DNA of 64,000 nucleotides from UMGS1491 sp944380925 (GTDB taxonomy: Bacteria > Bacillota > Clostridia > Oscillospirales > Acutalibacteraceae): NCBI GenBank assembly GCA_944380925.1, contig CALWJD010000006.1:34126-98125 (forward strand), given 5' to 3'. Under the pieces are notes generated by a model, which saw only the letters and a program-made list of their open reading frames with translations, had not been told where the DNA came from and did not search any database. Position 1 is the first letter of the stretch; every line of letters starts with the position of its first letter. This document shows, piece by piece, positions 1 to 8,931 of this stretch. A program made the position numbers and the translations under genes.

Positions 1-2
1 GG

Positions 3-566
3 GAACCGCTTGATAATTATCCGAATGTATTAAAGTTTTTAAAGCTGGTAACATCCCCGGATGGTTTAAATATAGGGGCAAGGCATATTTCACTTTCCAC
101 GTGTGGTTTAGTCGATAAAATATATAAGCTTGCGGAAGAGAAAATGCCCATTACTTTATCAGTTTCTTTGCACGCTCCAAATGATGAAATTCGTAATAAG
201 ATTATGAAGATAAACAGAAAATGGAATATTAAAGAGCTTATTAAAGCATGCGAAGATTATATTTCTTATACAAATCGGAGAATTTCCTTTGAATATGCAA
301 TGATAGATAATTTAAACGATACACCCGAATGTGCAAATGAACTTGCAGAGTTACTGAAAGGAATGCTGTGTCATGTTAATTTAATTCCGCTCAATGGCGC
401 ACATCAAGAGAGCCGCTTAAAAAAGAGCCCTAATAATAGAATTTATCAATTCAAGCAAGTTTTAGAAAAAAGAGGAATAACAACAACCATACGAAGAACG
501 CTTGGAGAAGATATAGAGGCTTCGTGTGGGCAGCTTAAGAATAAATATTTAAAAACTTCCGAATGA
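3..566 (+). CDS. rlmN: RlmN, 23S rRNA (adenine-2503-C2)-methyltransferase, C-terminal part
   Basis: This is the 3' part of the radical-SAM enzyme that methylates A2503 of 23S rRNA (and some tRNAs). The reading frame is open from base 3, so the gene enters from the left edge and the first Met in frame is internal. The visible 187 residues include the family blocks EPLDNY, RHISLSTCGLV, LSVSLHAPNDEIR and a terminal ASCGQL, whose Cys corresponds to the methyl-carrying cysteine. The N-terminal half, with the iron-sulfur CxxxCxxC site, lies outside the window. It is followed after 25 bases by prpC, which matches the usual Firmicute order rlmN-prpC-prkC. The assignment is secure. Confidence 0.95.
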   Translation, partial: EPLDNYPNVLKFLKLVTSPDGLNIGARHISLSTCGLVDKIYKLAEEKMPITLSVSLHAPNDEIRNKIMKINRKWNIKELIKACEDYISYTNRRISFEYAMIDNLNDTPECANELAELLKGMLCHVNLIPLNGAHQESRLKKSPNNRIYQFKQVLEKRGITTTIRRTLGEDIEASCGQLKNKYLKTSE

Positions 567-591
567 TATTTGTATAAAAAGGAGGAATGGT

Positions 592-1320
592 ATGGAGTTT
601 TACCACAAAACAGATGTTGGCGCATTAAGAAAGGTTAATCAAGACGCTGTGGCTTCAAAAGTTCTAAGTCCAAATTTTGCGTGGTCGCTTATTTGCGACG
701 GAATGGGTGGAGCTAACGGCGGAGATGTGGCAAGCAATTTGGCAGTAAGCGAAGTTTCAAATTACCTCGATGAAAATTTAAGCGAAAATATGAGTTTGGA
801 AGAAATAAAAGTTTTGATGTATAATGCGATTGAAAATGCAAATAATAAAATTTTTGAAAAATCATTAAAACATGCAGAATTTAGCAACATGGGTACAACC
901 ATTGTACTTTGTATCGTTAAAGATAAAACTCTTAGCATAATGTATGCAGGGGATAGCAGAGTATATCTATTATCAAAATCAGGAATTACGCAGCTTACAA
1001 AAGATCATTCCGTAGTACAAGAGATGGTAGATAGCGGAGAAATTACGCCTGAAGATGCAAAAAATCACCCTCAAAAAAATATAATAACAAGGGCGCTTGG
1101 AGTCAGGGAAAATATACAACTTGACTACGTAAAAGAAAATTTAAACTCAAATGATATTATATTACTATGTACCGATGGTTTAACTAACGAAATTTCAGAC
1201 GATGATATATATAATTTCTGCATGAATAATGCAATTTCTGAAATTCCGGAAAAACTTATCAGGGCGGCAAATATATCCGGTGGGCGAGATAACATAACCG
1301 TTTCGGTGGCTCAAATTTAA
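592..1320 (+). CDS. prpC: PP2C-family protein serine/threonine phosphatase (PrpC/Stp)
   Basis: This cytoplasmic metal-dependent phosphatase reverses phosphorylation by the neighbouring PrkC kinase. The 242-residue length is normal for Stp/PrpC. PP2C motifs occur in order: VNQDA near residue 15, CDGMGG near 35, AGDSRVYL near 122, CTDGLTNE near 197 and GGRDNITV near the C-terminus; their aspartates bind the two metal ions. The start is fixed by an AAGGAGG site eight bases upstream of ATG 592. The kinase gene begins just after the stop, so both are probably translated from one mRNA. The kinase-phosphatase pair normally tunes cell-wall synthesis and stationary-phase or spore responses. Confidence 0.95.
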   Translation: MEFYHKTDVGALRKVNQDAVASKVLSPNFAWSLICDGMGGANGGDVASNLAVSEVSNYLDENLSENMSLEEIKVLMYNAIENANNKIFEKSLKHAEFSNMGTTIVLCIVKDKTLSIMYAGDSRVYLLSKSGITQLTKDHSVVQEMVDSGEITPEDAKNHPQKNIITRALGVRENIQLDYVKENLNSNDIILLCTDGLTNEISDDDIYNFCMNNAISEIPEKLIRAANISGGRDNITVSVAQI

Positions 1321-1347
1321 AATTATAATTTGATTGGGGATAAAAAA

Positions 1348-3345
1348 TTGGATAAATATACTGGTAAGCGATTAGATGCAAGATATGAAATACAAGAGCT
1401 TATAGGCGTTGGCGGTATGGCAGTTGTTTATAGAGCTTATGACGTTGTTGAAGATAGGATTGTCGCCGTTAAAATTTTGAAAGATGAATTTTTGGGTAAC
1501 AAAGATTTTATCAGAAGATTTAAAAATGAATCAAAAGCAATTGCAGTACTTGCTCATCCCAACATAGTAAAAGTTTATGACGTAAGTTTCGGAACAAAAA
1601 TACAGTATATAGTAATGGAATATATTGATGGCATAACGCTTAAGGAATATATTTCAAAGCAAAAAATAATTGATTGGAAAGATGCCGTATATTTTACGCA
1701 TCAGATTTTATCCGCTTTAAACCATGCGCATGAAAAAGGCGTTATTCACCGTGATATAAAACCACAAAATATAATGTTGCTTGCCGATGGTACCATAAAA
1801 GTTACGGATTTTGGTATTGCAAGGTTTTCGAGTAATGAAACACAAACAATGACGGATAGAGCAATCGGTTCGGTACACTATATCTCCCCTGAACAGGCAA
1901 AGGGCGGAGTCATAGATGAAAAAGCGGACATATACTCCGTTGGAGTTATGCTTTATGAAATGATAACGGGAAAATTGCCGTTTGAAGCCGACAATGCGGT
2001 TTCAGTTGCAATAATGCAAATGCAGTCTTCCCCAAGATCCCCAAGAGAGATAAATCCTGATATACCCGAAGGCTTGGAGCAAATCACCTTGAAAGCAATG
2101 CAAAAATCGCCTTCAAATCGTTATTTGTCAGCGCAAAATATGATAAAAGATATTGAAAAATTCGAAAATGATCCTCAAATTCATTTTGATTATCAATATT
2201 TTGTAGATGATAATCCCACCAAGTTTATGTTAGATGATGACCTCAGCAAAGGAAAATCATCATACGGCGATAATTATAATTATAAAAACGAAAAGAAAAA
2301 GAAAGCAAAAGCCGGATTTATAATGGGTGGAATAGCAGTTGCTGTTGGAATTTTTGCTTTAATATTTGTATTTATTACGATGTTTACATCGTGCGGTAAA
2401 GGTTATGCAAGGGACGTAGACGTACCGAACTTTATCGGATTAAAGCTTTCTGACGTCCAAAATAATCCAGATTACAAATTTGTTTGGAACGTAGAAACGG
2501 CATATGACCCAAACAAGGCAGAAGGAATTATTATTGACCAAGACCCCCTTCCAAACTCTAAAAAAGTCAAAGAAGGTTCAACAATAACTTTAACCGTAAA
2601 TAGCTCCGGCGTTATTGTTACCGTTCCGGCCGTCAAAGGTTTAACCGAAGATGTTGCAAAAATGAAAATTTCAAAAGCCGGACTGAAATGTGACGTTCTA
2701 ATGATTGTAGACGAAAGCACCGCAAGCGGAATTGTATGTAACGTTGATCCGAGCGAAGGAAGTAAGGTAACTTCAGATACAACCATACGTCTCTACGTTA
2801 GTAAAGGGCCGTCCGAAGAAAAAGTTGTTGTTCCTGACGTTTTAAATAAATCACTTGATGCCGCCAGAAGTACCATTACAGCTGCGGGACTGAGCGTATC
2901 GGATAATATAGCACGTGAAAGTAGCGACAAACCTAAAGATACTGTAATTTCTATGGATCCTCTTCCGGGAAATGAAGTAAATAAAAATTCGGCCGTCAAA
3001 CTCACCTTAAGCTCAGGCGTTAAGAGAGAAAAAAAATATGAGGTGGTAGTGGATTTACCTGCCAATGTAAACCACGATGTGACAGTAACAACATATATAA
3101 ACGGTGTTTTGGATAGTACAAAAAAGGTAAATCCGTCGCTTTACGGAACGTACACCTTTAACGTCAAAGGTAACGAAGGGAAAATCAATGTAAGTGTTAA
3201 TTTAGATGGCGCTCAGTATAGGGTGTATGAAGTTAACTTTGATGCATCATCTAATAATGTTAAAAGAGTAAAATCTTTTTCATATTCCGATCCGGCAAAA
3301 TCCAAATCCAAGTCGAGAGACGAATCCGATGAGTACGATGATTAA
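1348..3345 (+). CDS. prkC: PrkC, membrane serine/threonine kinase with PASTA repeats
   Basis: Eukaryotic-type kinase that senses muropeptides outside and phosphorylates wall and translation proteins inside. The kinase domain (about residues 10-265) carries the glycine loop GVGGMAVVY, the lysine in VAVKIL, HRDIKPQN and DFGIARF, so it should be active. A charged linker leads to one membrane helix (about residues 325-350). Three extracellular PASTA repeats follow, opening VPNFIGL, VPAVKGL and VPDVLNK, and a basic/acidic tail ends the protein. I chose TTG 1348 because GGGGA lies eight bases upstream and the product then begins MDKYTGKRLD, as in known PrkC proteins. A TTG six codons earlier is in frame but has no ribosome site. 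The protein has 665 residues. Confidence 0.95.
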   Translation: MDKYTGKRLDARYEIQELIGVGGMAVVYRAYDVVEDRIVAVKILKDEFLGNKDFIRRFKNESKAIAVLAHPNIVKVYDVSFGTKIQYIVMEYIDGITLKEYISKQKIIDWKDAVYFTHQILSALNHAHEKGVIHRDIKPQNIMLLADGTIKVTDFGIARFSSNETQTMTDRAIGSVHYISPEQAKGGVIDEKADIYSVGVMLYEMITGKLPFEADNAVSVAIMQMQSSPRSPREINPDIPEGLEQITLKAMQKSPSNRYLSAQNMIKDIEKFENDPQIHFDYQYFVDDNPTKFMLDDDLSKGKSSYGDNYNYKNEKKKKAKAGFIMGGIAVAVGIFALIFVFITMFTSCGKGYARDVDVPNFIGLKLSDVQNNPDYKFVWNVETAYDPNKAEGIIIDQDPLPNSKKVKEGSTITLTVNSSGVIVTVPAVKGLTEDVAKMKISKAGLKCDVLMIVDESTASGIVCNVDPSEGSKVTSDTTIRLYVSKGPSEEKVVVPDVLNKSLDAARSTITAAGLSVSDNIARESSDKPKDTVISMDPLPGNEVNKNSAVKLTLSSGVKREKKYEVVVDLPANVNHDVTVTTYINGVLDSTKKVNPSLYGTYTFNVKGNEGKINVSVNLDGAQYRVYEVNFDASSNNVKRVKSFSYSDPAKSKSKSRDESDEYDD

Positions 3346-3382
3346 TAATTAAAATAAATTAAAAAGAATAGAGGTGGGCGCT

Positions 3383-4672
3383 TTGGATAAAAAAATTGTT
3401 ATATCCGGAGGGCAAAAATTAAGAGGAACAGTTTCGATTAGCGGAGCTAAAAATGCTGCTGTGGCAATACTTCCGGCTGCGGTGCTCTCGGATGATGTTT
3501 GCAGAATTGAAAATATACCCAGTATAAAAGATATTACTTTGATGTGCAGAATACTTTCCGATATGGGCGCAAATATAAAACTTATAAATAAAAATACTAT
3601 TGAAATAGATCCAAGGGGCATGTCGTCCACGGCAGCTCCCAGCGAACTTATGAGAAGCATGCGTGCTTCAAGTTATCTTTTAGGTGTTTTGCTTTCAAAA
3701 TTTGGAGAGGCAAATGTTTATCTTCCGGGGGGATGCGATTTTGGTTTAAGGCCGATAGATCAGCACTTAAAAGGATTTGAAGCGTTGGGCGCTAATTATT
3801 CTTTAGAAAACGGTATAGTTAAAGTCAAGTGCGAAAAACTACGTGGTGCACATATATATTTAGATGTGGTTTCAGTTGGAGCTACGATTAATATTATGTT
3901 AGCTTCCGTAAAGGCGCAGGGGCTTACTATTATTGAAAATGCAGCAAAAGAGCCACATATAGTTGATTTGGCGAATTTCTTAAATTGCATGGGTGCCGAT
4001 ATATTTGGCGCCGGAACTGATGTTATAAAAATAAAGGGTGTGAAAAATTTAAAAGGTGTTACGTATTCCATCATACCGGACCAAATTGAAGCCGGTACAT
4101 ATATGGTGGCAGCTGCCGCAACCGGCGGTGATATCGTTCTTGAAAACGTAATACCAAAGCATTTGGAATCCATAACGGCAAAACTCGAGGAAATGGGCGT
4201 TAAGTTTGAAGAGTTTGATGACGCTTTAAGGGTATATGCTGACGAAAAACTTAAAAAATGTAATATAAAAACAATGCCACACCCGGGATTTCCTACCGAT
4301 ATGCAGCCCCAGATTACTGCGCTTCTTTCAATTGCGGAAGGCACAAGCATGGTAACTGAATCGGTATGGGATAATCGTTTTAGGTACATTGATGAGCTTC
4401 ACCGTATGGGCGCTAAAATATCGGTAGATGGTAGGGTGGCCGTAGTGGAAGGCGTAAAGAAACTCAAAGGAGCTGTTGTTAAAGCAACAGATTTACGTGC
4501 CGGTGCGGCATTGGTTATTGCCGGCCTTGTAGCGGAAGGAACCACCACTATTGAAAATGTAAAGCATATCGAGCGTGGATATGAAGATATAGTCGAAAAA
4601 TTAAGAAAATTAGGGGCAGATATAAAAGTGGTTAGCCCCCAGTTTTGTGAGCCGATCGTATCGAGTCTTTAA
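3383..4672 (+). CDS. murA: MurA, UDP-N-acetylglucosamine 1-carboxyvinyltransferase (first copy)
   Basis: Transfers enolpyruvate from PEP to UDP-GlcNAc, the first committed step of peptidoglycan synthesis. The 429-residue product has the substrate motif SGAKNAA near the N-terminus and the active-site loop LPGGCDFGLRPID, whose Cys is the residue attacked by fosfomycin. PHPGFPTDMQ and RAGAALVIAGL follow, as in functional enzymes. TTG 3383 is preferred over GTG 3374 because the GTG lies inside the GAGGTGG ribosome site, whereas the TTG sits five bases after it. The gene follows prkC by 37 bases, where many Firmicutes have rsgA. A second complete murA starts at 8932; low-GC Gram-positives commonly keep two isozymes. 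Confidence 0.95.
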   Translation: MDKKIVISGGQKLRGTVSISGAKNAAVAILPAAVLSDDVCRIENIPSIKDITLMCRILSDMGANIKLINKNTIEIDPRGMSSTAAPSELMRSMRASSYLLGVLLSKFGEANVYLPGGCDFGLRPIDQHLKGFEALGANYSLENGIVKVKCEKLRGAHIYLDVVSVGATINIMLASVKAQGLTIIENAAKEPHIVDLANFLNCMGADIFGAGTDVIKIKGVKNLKGVTYSIIPDQIEAGTYMVAAAATGGDIVLENVIPKHLESITAKLEEMGVKFEEFDDALRVYADEKLKKCNIKTMPHPGFPTDMQPQITALLSIAEGTSMVTESVWDNRFRYIDELHRMGAKISVDGRVAVVEGVKKLKGAVVKATDLRAGAALVIAGLVAEGTTTIENVKHIERGYEDIVEKLRKLGADIKVVSPQFCEPIVSSL

Positions 4673-4744
4673 TAAAAACTAAATTGATTTAGCTTAATTT
4701 TAAAATACATAATATGAATTTGTTTTGGGGATACGTGTTTATAT

Positions 4745-5539
4745 ATGAGATTATGTCCTTTGTTTAGCGGCAGTAGTGGAAATTGCATTTATATTGAGTT
4801 TTCTAAGGATAATGCTATTCTGGTCGATGCCGGAAAAAGCAATAAACAACTCGAAAATTCTTTTAAAATTAATAATATTAATCCCAGCAATATAAAAGCA
4901 ATTTTCATCACTCACGAACATAGTGATCATATTGCGGGGCTAAAGGTGTTCCTTAAAAACCATGATGTTAAAGTTTATGGCTCTGGGGGAACATTATCAG
5001 CTTTGCAAGAAAAAGGAATAATTTCTAAAAATGACTCTTTTGAAGTTTTAAAGAAGGCCGAAAAGGATTTGGATTTTTTTTCGGTCAAGCCTTTTTCAAT
5101 TTCGCATGACTGCAAGGAAGGGTACGGATATTCTTTTATTTCGGGAAACGGAGAAAAAGTTTCAGTTTGTACGGATCTTGGATATGTTTCTAATGAAATA
5201 AAAAACGATTTAAAAGGCTCACATGCTGTTATTTTGGAATCAAATCACGACCAAATGATGCTGCAAAACGGCCCGTATCCATATTATTTAAAACGACGTA
5301 TACTATCAGATGTAGGGCATCTTTCAAACGATTCTTGCGGAGAGTTACTGCCTTATTTAGTAAATAACGGGACTAAAAATATAGTACTGTCTCACTTAAG
5401 TGCACACAACAACTTACCTGATCTTGCTTTACAAACGTCTATTAGTTACCTTGCAAGGGAAAGTATGACTTGCAATAAAGATTTTTATTTGTCGATAGCA
5501 CCAAGAGAAAACAAAAAGGATGTTTGCGTAGAGTTTTAA
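4745..5539 (+). CDS. walJ: WalJ/YycJ-type metallo-beta-lactamase-fold hydrolase
   Basis: A cytoplasmic metal-dependent hydrolase of the YycJ/WalJ family, linked in Bacillus and streptococci to coordinating division with replication and to WalKR signalling. The family signature LFSGSSGNC is at the N-terminus, the metal-binding motif THEHSDHIAGL near residue 57, and further ligands occur in FSISHDC, CTDLG and LSHLSAHN. At 264 residues it is full length. No walRK genes are visible; it sits instead after murA. The nearest GGGG ribosome site lies 14 bases before the ATG, rather far, so an in-frame TTA at 4739 cannot be excluded as the start. Its stop lies three bases from the stop of the convergent flippase gene. 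Confidence 0.9.
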   Translation: MRLCPLFSGSSGNCIYIEFSKDNAILVDAGKSNKQLENSFKINNINPSNIKAIFITHEHSDHIAGLKVFLKNHDVKVYGSGGTLSALQEKGIISKNDSFEVLKKAEKDLDFFSVKPFSISHDCKEGYGYSFISGNGEKVSVCTDLGYVSNEIKNDLKGSHAVILESNHDQMMLQNGPYPYYLKRRILSDVGHLSNDSCGELLPYLVNNGTKNIVLSHLSAHNNLPDLALQTSISYLARESMTCNKDFYLSIAPRENKKDVCVEF

Positions 5540-5542
5540 AAA

Positions 5543-6613
5543 CTAATTTTTGAAGTTTTTGATTTTTATTTTGTAAAATATAATTCCCGGTATCAATGCA
5601 AAATAGAAACTTATAAACCTATAAATTATCATTGCCTGAATAATTTCATTTTCATAGAAAAAAGGTTTAAATAAGGTAAGAAACATATTTTCGGCCATAC
5701 CCGCAGCTCCCGGTAGCGGAGTAAAAGAAGATATTGTTGTCGATACGTTTTGCGTGTAAGTCATAGATGCTATTGGGAAGCTACTGTGATTAAAAGTTTT
5801 AAATATAAAGAATGTTATTAAAAAAGAAAATGTCAATTGTAAAAATGTAAGAATAAAAAGCTTGAGGTTAAGTTTTTTATTCTTGCTTAAATTTTTGTTA
5901 TTAACCGAAAAGTATTCTAATTTTTTAATTAATCTATCCACAGTTTTATTTTTATCTTTTACTATTCTTAATTTGTAAAGTATCGCTACAATAAATTTTG
6001 ATACGTTTAAAGTAAAAGCTTTACTAATTGAAAAAATTATAACTAAAAATACAATCATTCCCTGAAATAATATTCCGGTAAGTATCAGAGGGCATAGGTA
6101 ATCAACACAGTAGTTTTTTATCCGCCAATAATAAAGAAATGCCGATACCACGGAGTATATAAACAAACAAAGCTGATATATATAAAATTTACGCAAGAGC
6201 AACGAAACAGAATTTTTTTGATTTATACCATATTTTTTAAATTCTAAAATTTGCATGGGCTGCGCAGCTATTCCAAGAGGGGTAACGATAGTGAAATATT
6301 GCCCGACCATGGTAATCTTAAAGAAAAAAATATTTTTATAATTTTGATAGCATATTTTCTTTGCAAGTTCTTTTATTATAAAACTATCAAACACCCAAGA
6401 TAAAATCATACATAAAAAAGCAAACTGCAAATATATGTAATTTAAACGCGGCAGTATATACCATAAATTCAGTAAGTTGTTGTTTTGAAAACAAAAATAA
6501 AGCAAAATGCCAAAAGAAACCGCAATTAAAACTATATTTACCGCGGTTTTAATTTTTTTATTTTGTGTGCTATCTTTTATAAGTTTTTTTATATTAAAAA
6601 TAAAATTTTCCAT
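5543..6613 (-). CDS. Flippase-like integral membrane protein (LPG_synthase_TM / UPF0104 family)
   Basis: A 356-residue protein made almost entirely of membrane helices, with the family blocks VGQYFTIVTPLGIAAQP in the first half and FTPLPGAAGMAE in the second. The family covers the membrane half of lysylphosphatidylglycerol synthase and many stand-alone proteins proposed to move lipid-linked substrates. No aminoacyl-transferase domain is fused, so MprF activity should not be assumed. It is the last gene of a three-gene minus-strand set: paralog (7687-8748), glycosyltransferase (6650-7675), then this gene. That layout suggests making and flipping a glycolipid or lipid-linked sugar, which is inference. 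The substrate is unknown. Confidence 0.85.
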   Translation of the reverse strand: MENFIFNIKKLIKDSTQNKKIKTAVNIVLIAVSFGILLYFCFQNNNLLNLWYILPRLNYIYLQFAFLCMILSWVFDSFIIKELAKKICYQNYKNIFFFKITMVGQYFTIVTPLGIAAQPMQILEFKKYGINQKNSVSLLLRKFYIYQLCLFIYSVVSAFLYYWRIKNYCVDYLCPLILTGILFQGMIVFLVIIFSISKAFTLNVSKFIVAILYKLRIVKDKNKTVDRLIKKLEYFSVNNKNLSKNKKLNLKLFILTFLQLTFSFLITFFIFKTFNHSSFPIASMTYTQNVSTTISSFTPLPGAAGMAENMFLTLFKPFFYENEIIQAMIIYRFISFYFALIPGIIFYKIKIKNFKN

Positions 6614-6649
6614 ACAAACTATTGTTAACGGAAAATTTTTTCAAATTCA

Positions 6650-7675
6650 TTATTTATTTTTTTTAACTTTAATTTTTTTATTTCTGGGGGGTGCTTTAAC
6701 TAAACTTATTAAATCAGGAATGCTTTTTTCTTTATTGGGAACAAAGGAACTGCCTGAAAAATAATCTATGGATTTTGTGGCTGACGCTATGTTTTCCCAA
6801 AATCCTTTAAAATTCATGGCATTGGCATGTAACATCAATATATAATAATAGCTTACTATTTTTACTTTTTGAGCATATACCCAAATATGGCCATTATAGT
6901 TTTTATAAACTTTTTCATTTTCTAAAAAATTTCTTATAACTCCGAGCGACTTTATAAAATCATTGATTTTCACAACGTTCATGGAATGCAGTATGCTGCT
7001 TTCACGGCTTGTGTAATTATAAAGAGCTTCTCCCAAAAACACTATTTTATCAGCATAATAAAACATTTTTGGAGATGTTGCTATATCTTCAAAATACATC
7101 TTATCAAACTTTAAATTATTATCAAAAAAAAGGCTTCGTTTAGAAAGTTTATTCCATACAAAATAATGAACTCCTATATCAAGTATCAATTTTCTAAGCG
7201 CCTTTGTTTTGGAGTAAACCCCGGGGAACGACGTAAACGGCATAAATATTTTTAGTTTTTTGGCCGGATAGTACATATTAAAATTGCAACAAGCAATATC
7301 CGCATCGCTATCAACCGCTGCCGTATATAGCAGTTCCAGAAACTTAGGCTCGAGATAGTCATCACTATCCATAAAACCTATATATTCTCCTCTGCTTTCC
7401 TTAATCCCCGTGTTTCTTGCAACAGAAGGGCCCTGATTTTCTTGATTTATAAGCCTAAAATTTTCATTTTCGCTACAAAACTTTTCTATAATATCAACGC
7501 TTCCATCTGTTGAGCCATCATTAACTATTATCAATTCAAAATCTTTAAATGTTTGATTTTGCACGGACCTAAGCGCTTTTTCAAGATATTTTTCAACGTT
7601 GTATACGGGCATTATTAAACTGACAACCGGTTTTTTTAATTTAAACTCTTTTTTCAAAACAAATGTTCCTTTCAA
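6650..7675 (-). CDS. Family 2 glycosyltransferase
   Basis: A 341-residue inverting glycosyltransferase with a GT-A fold at the N-terminus. The hallmark sequences are SLIMPVYNVEKYLEKAL near residue 18, IVNDGSTDGS near 50 and the metal-binding GFMDSDDYLEP near 95. The C-terminal third is less conserved and rich in aromatic residues, as in wall or capsule glycosyltransferases. There is no obvious membrane helix, so it probably acts at the inner face of the membrane. It is flanked on both sides by flippase-like paralogs on the same strand, only 11 and 36 bases away, so the three probably form one operon. The donor and acceptor sugars cannot be read from the sequence. Confidence 0.88.
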   Translation of the reverse strand: MKGTFVLKKEFKLKKPVVSLIMPVYNVEKYLEKALRSVQNQTFKDFELIIVNDGSTDGSVDIIEKFCSENENFRLINQENQGPSVARNTGIKESRGEYIGFMDSDDYLEPKFLELLYTAAVDSDADIACCNFNMYYPAKKLKIFMPFTSFPGVYSKTKALRKLILDIGVHYFVWNKLSKRSLFFDNNLKFDKMYFEDIATSPKMFYYADKIVFLGEALYNYTSRESSILHSMNVVKINDFIKSLGVIRNFLENEKVYKNYNGHIWVYAQKVKIVSYYYILMLHANAMNFKGFWENIASATKSIDYFSGSSFVPNKEKSIPDLISLVKAPPRNKKIKVKKNK

Positions 7676-7686
7676 AATCTATTTTT

Positions 7687-8748
7687 TTAAATTTCTTCAG
7701 CTTCCTCAATTTTTTCCAGTTTTTCCGCTGTTTCTGCAATATTACCAACACGTGCAAACGGAGCAAAAACAACGATATTCATAAAGTATGTTATTATTCT
7801 CCAAACCAATATTGCCGATTTTATGGTGTTTTCTTTAAAGAAAATTTCAAAGAAAATATAAAAGCTTCCCTCGGCAGCTCCCGAACCACCCGGCAAAGGC
7901 ATGAAAGAGGCAACCATTGTTACAAATGCCTGACCGGTTAACATATCAAAAAAATTAGCTCCGATAAAGTTAAACGAGCGATATATCGCATACGGTATTG
8001 CAAAAATTAAGGTAAGTTGCAAAATGGTCAAACCGAAAACAATTATAAACATTCGTTTGTTCTTGTAAAGTTTTATATTGCTTTCATGGAACTTCATAAG
8101 TTGCTGTTCTATCTTTTCGCTCTTTTCGGAAGCGTTTTTAATAATTTTGAATTTTGATAGTAACCTAAAACATTTTTTTATTATGGACGAGGTCAGTTTT
8201 CTGTTGAATGAAAACATTAAAACAAACAATATTACCACTGCGTGAGAGATAAACCCAAACAACGAAAGTCCTATCATTGCACCGCCCAAGTGACCTTTAA
8301 ATATATCCAGATTACACATTAGAGCTACAAAACTATATAAGGTTATGGTTGTTTGATATATTAAAAACTTTTGTATCAGAGAAGATGTTGCGGCACCCGT
8401 ATCAATTTTTTGCTTTTTCATAGAATAAAGCTGCATGGGTTGACCGCCTATGGCTCCCGGAGTGATAACACTAAAAAACTGCCCGACCGCAGTGGTTTTG
8501 AGCGATTTTTTAAGAGTAAAATCTTCTGCATAATTATGCGTAATTCTAAAAAGAACATATGCATCAATAAAAACGTTTGCAAATTGACAAAAAATTGCAA
8601 CCGAAATCCACCACCAGTTGAATTTTTCTATATTATTTATAAGGTCTATAAATCCGTTTTCAGATACAAAAAAATAAACCACAAATCCAATAGGAACAAG
8701 TAGCATCAATATATTTAAAATAAGTCTTTTACCAATTTTACTTTTCAA
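7687..8748 (-). CDS. Flippase-like integral membrane protein (LPG_synthase_TM / UPF0104 family), second copy
   Basis: The first gene of the minus-strand trio. The 353 residues contain many membrane helices and the family blocks VGQFFSVITPGAIGGQPMQLYSMKK and FMPLPGGSGAAEGSF, matching the paralog at 5543-6613 in the same order. A basic region around residues 190-225 (SSIIKKCFR to KSEKIEQQL) is probably a cytoplasmic loop. The acidic tail LEKIEEAEEI is unusual. The start ATG is preceded on its strand by a GGAGGA site. The promoter should lie in 8750-8900, where the divergent murA copy also starts. The function is probably transbilayer movement or modification of a lipid, but the substrate is unknown. 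Confidence 0.85.
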   Translation of the reverse strand: MKSKIGKRLILNILMLLVPIGFVVYFFVSENGFIDLINNIEKFNWWWISVAIFCQFANVFIDAYVLFRITHNYAEDFTLKKSLKTTAVGQFFSVITPGAIGGQPMQLYSMKKQKIDTGAATSSLIQKFLIYQTTITLYSFVALMCNLDIFKGHLGGAMIGLSLFGFISHAVVILFVLMFSFNRKLTSSIIKKCFRLLSKFKIIKNASEKSEKIEQQLMKFHESNIKLYKNKRMFIIVFGLTILQLTLIFAIPYAIYRSFNFIGANFFDMLTGQAFVTMVASFMPLPGGSGAAEGSFYIFFEIFFKENTIKSAILVWRIITYFMNIVVFAPFARVGNIAETAEKLEKIEEAEEI

Positions 8749-8931
8749 AAGATTTTCCTCCGAAGAAGTTATTTAAATCCCCATAAACTTAGAATAACCT
8801 TATTTGGCATAAAGTCAAGTAAAACTAAGCGCAGTTGAAAAATATTGTCAGTGTACAACTTCATTTGAATATTATGACAAATATCAAGTTTGTTTATTTT
8901 AGAATAACTTTCCAAGAGGAGTGAAGCAAGA

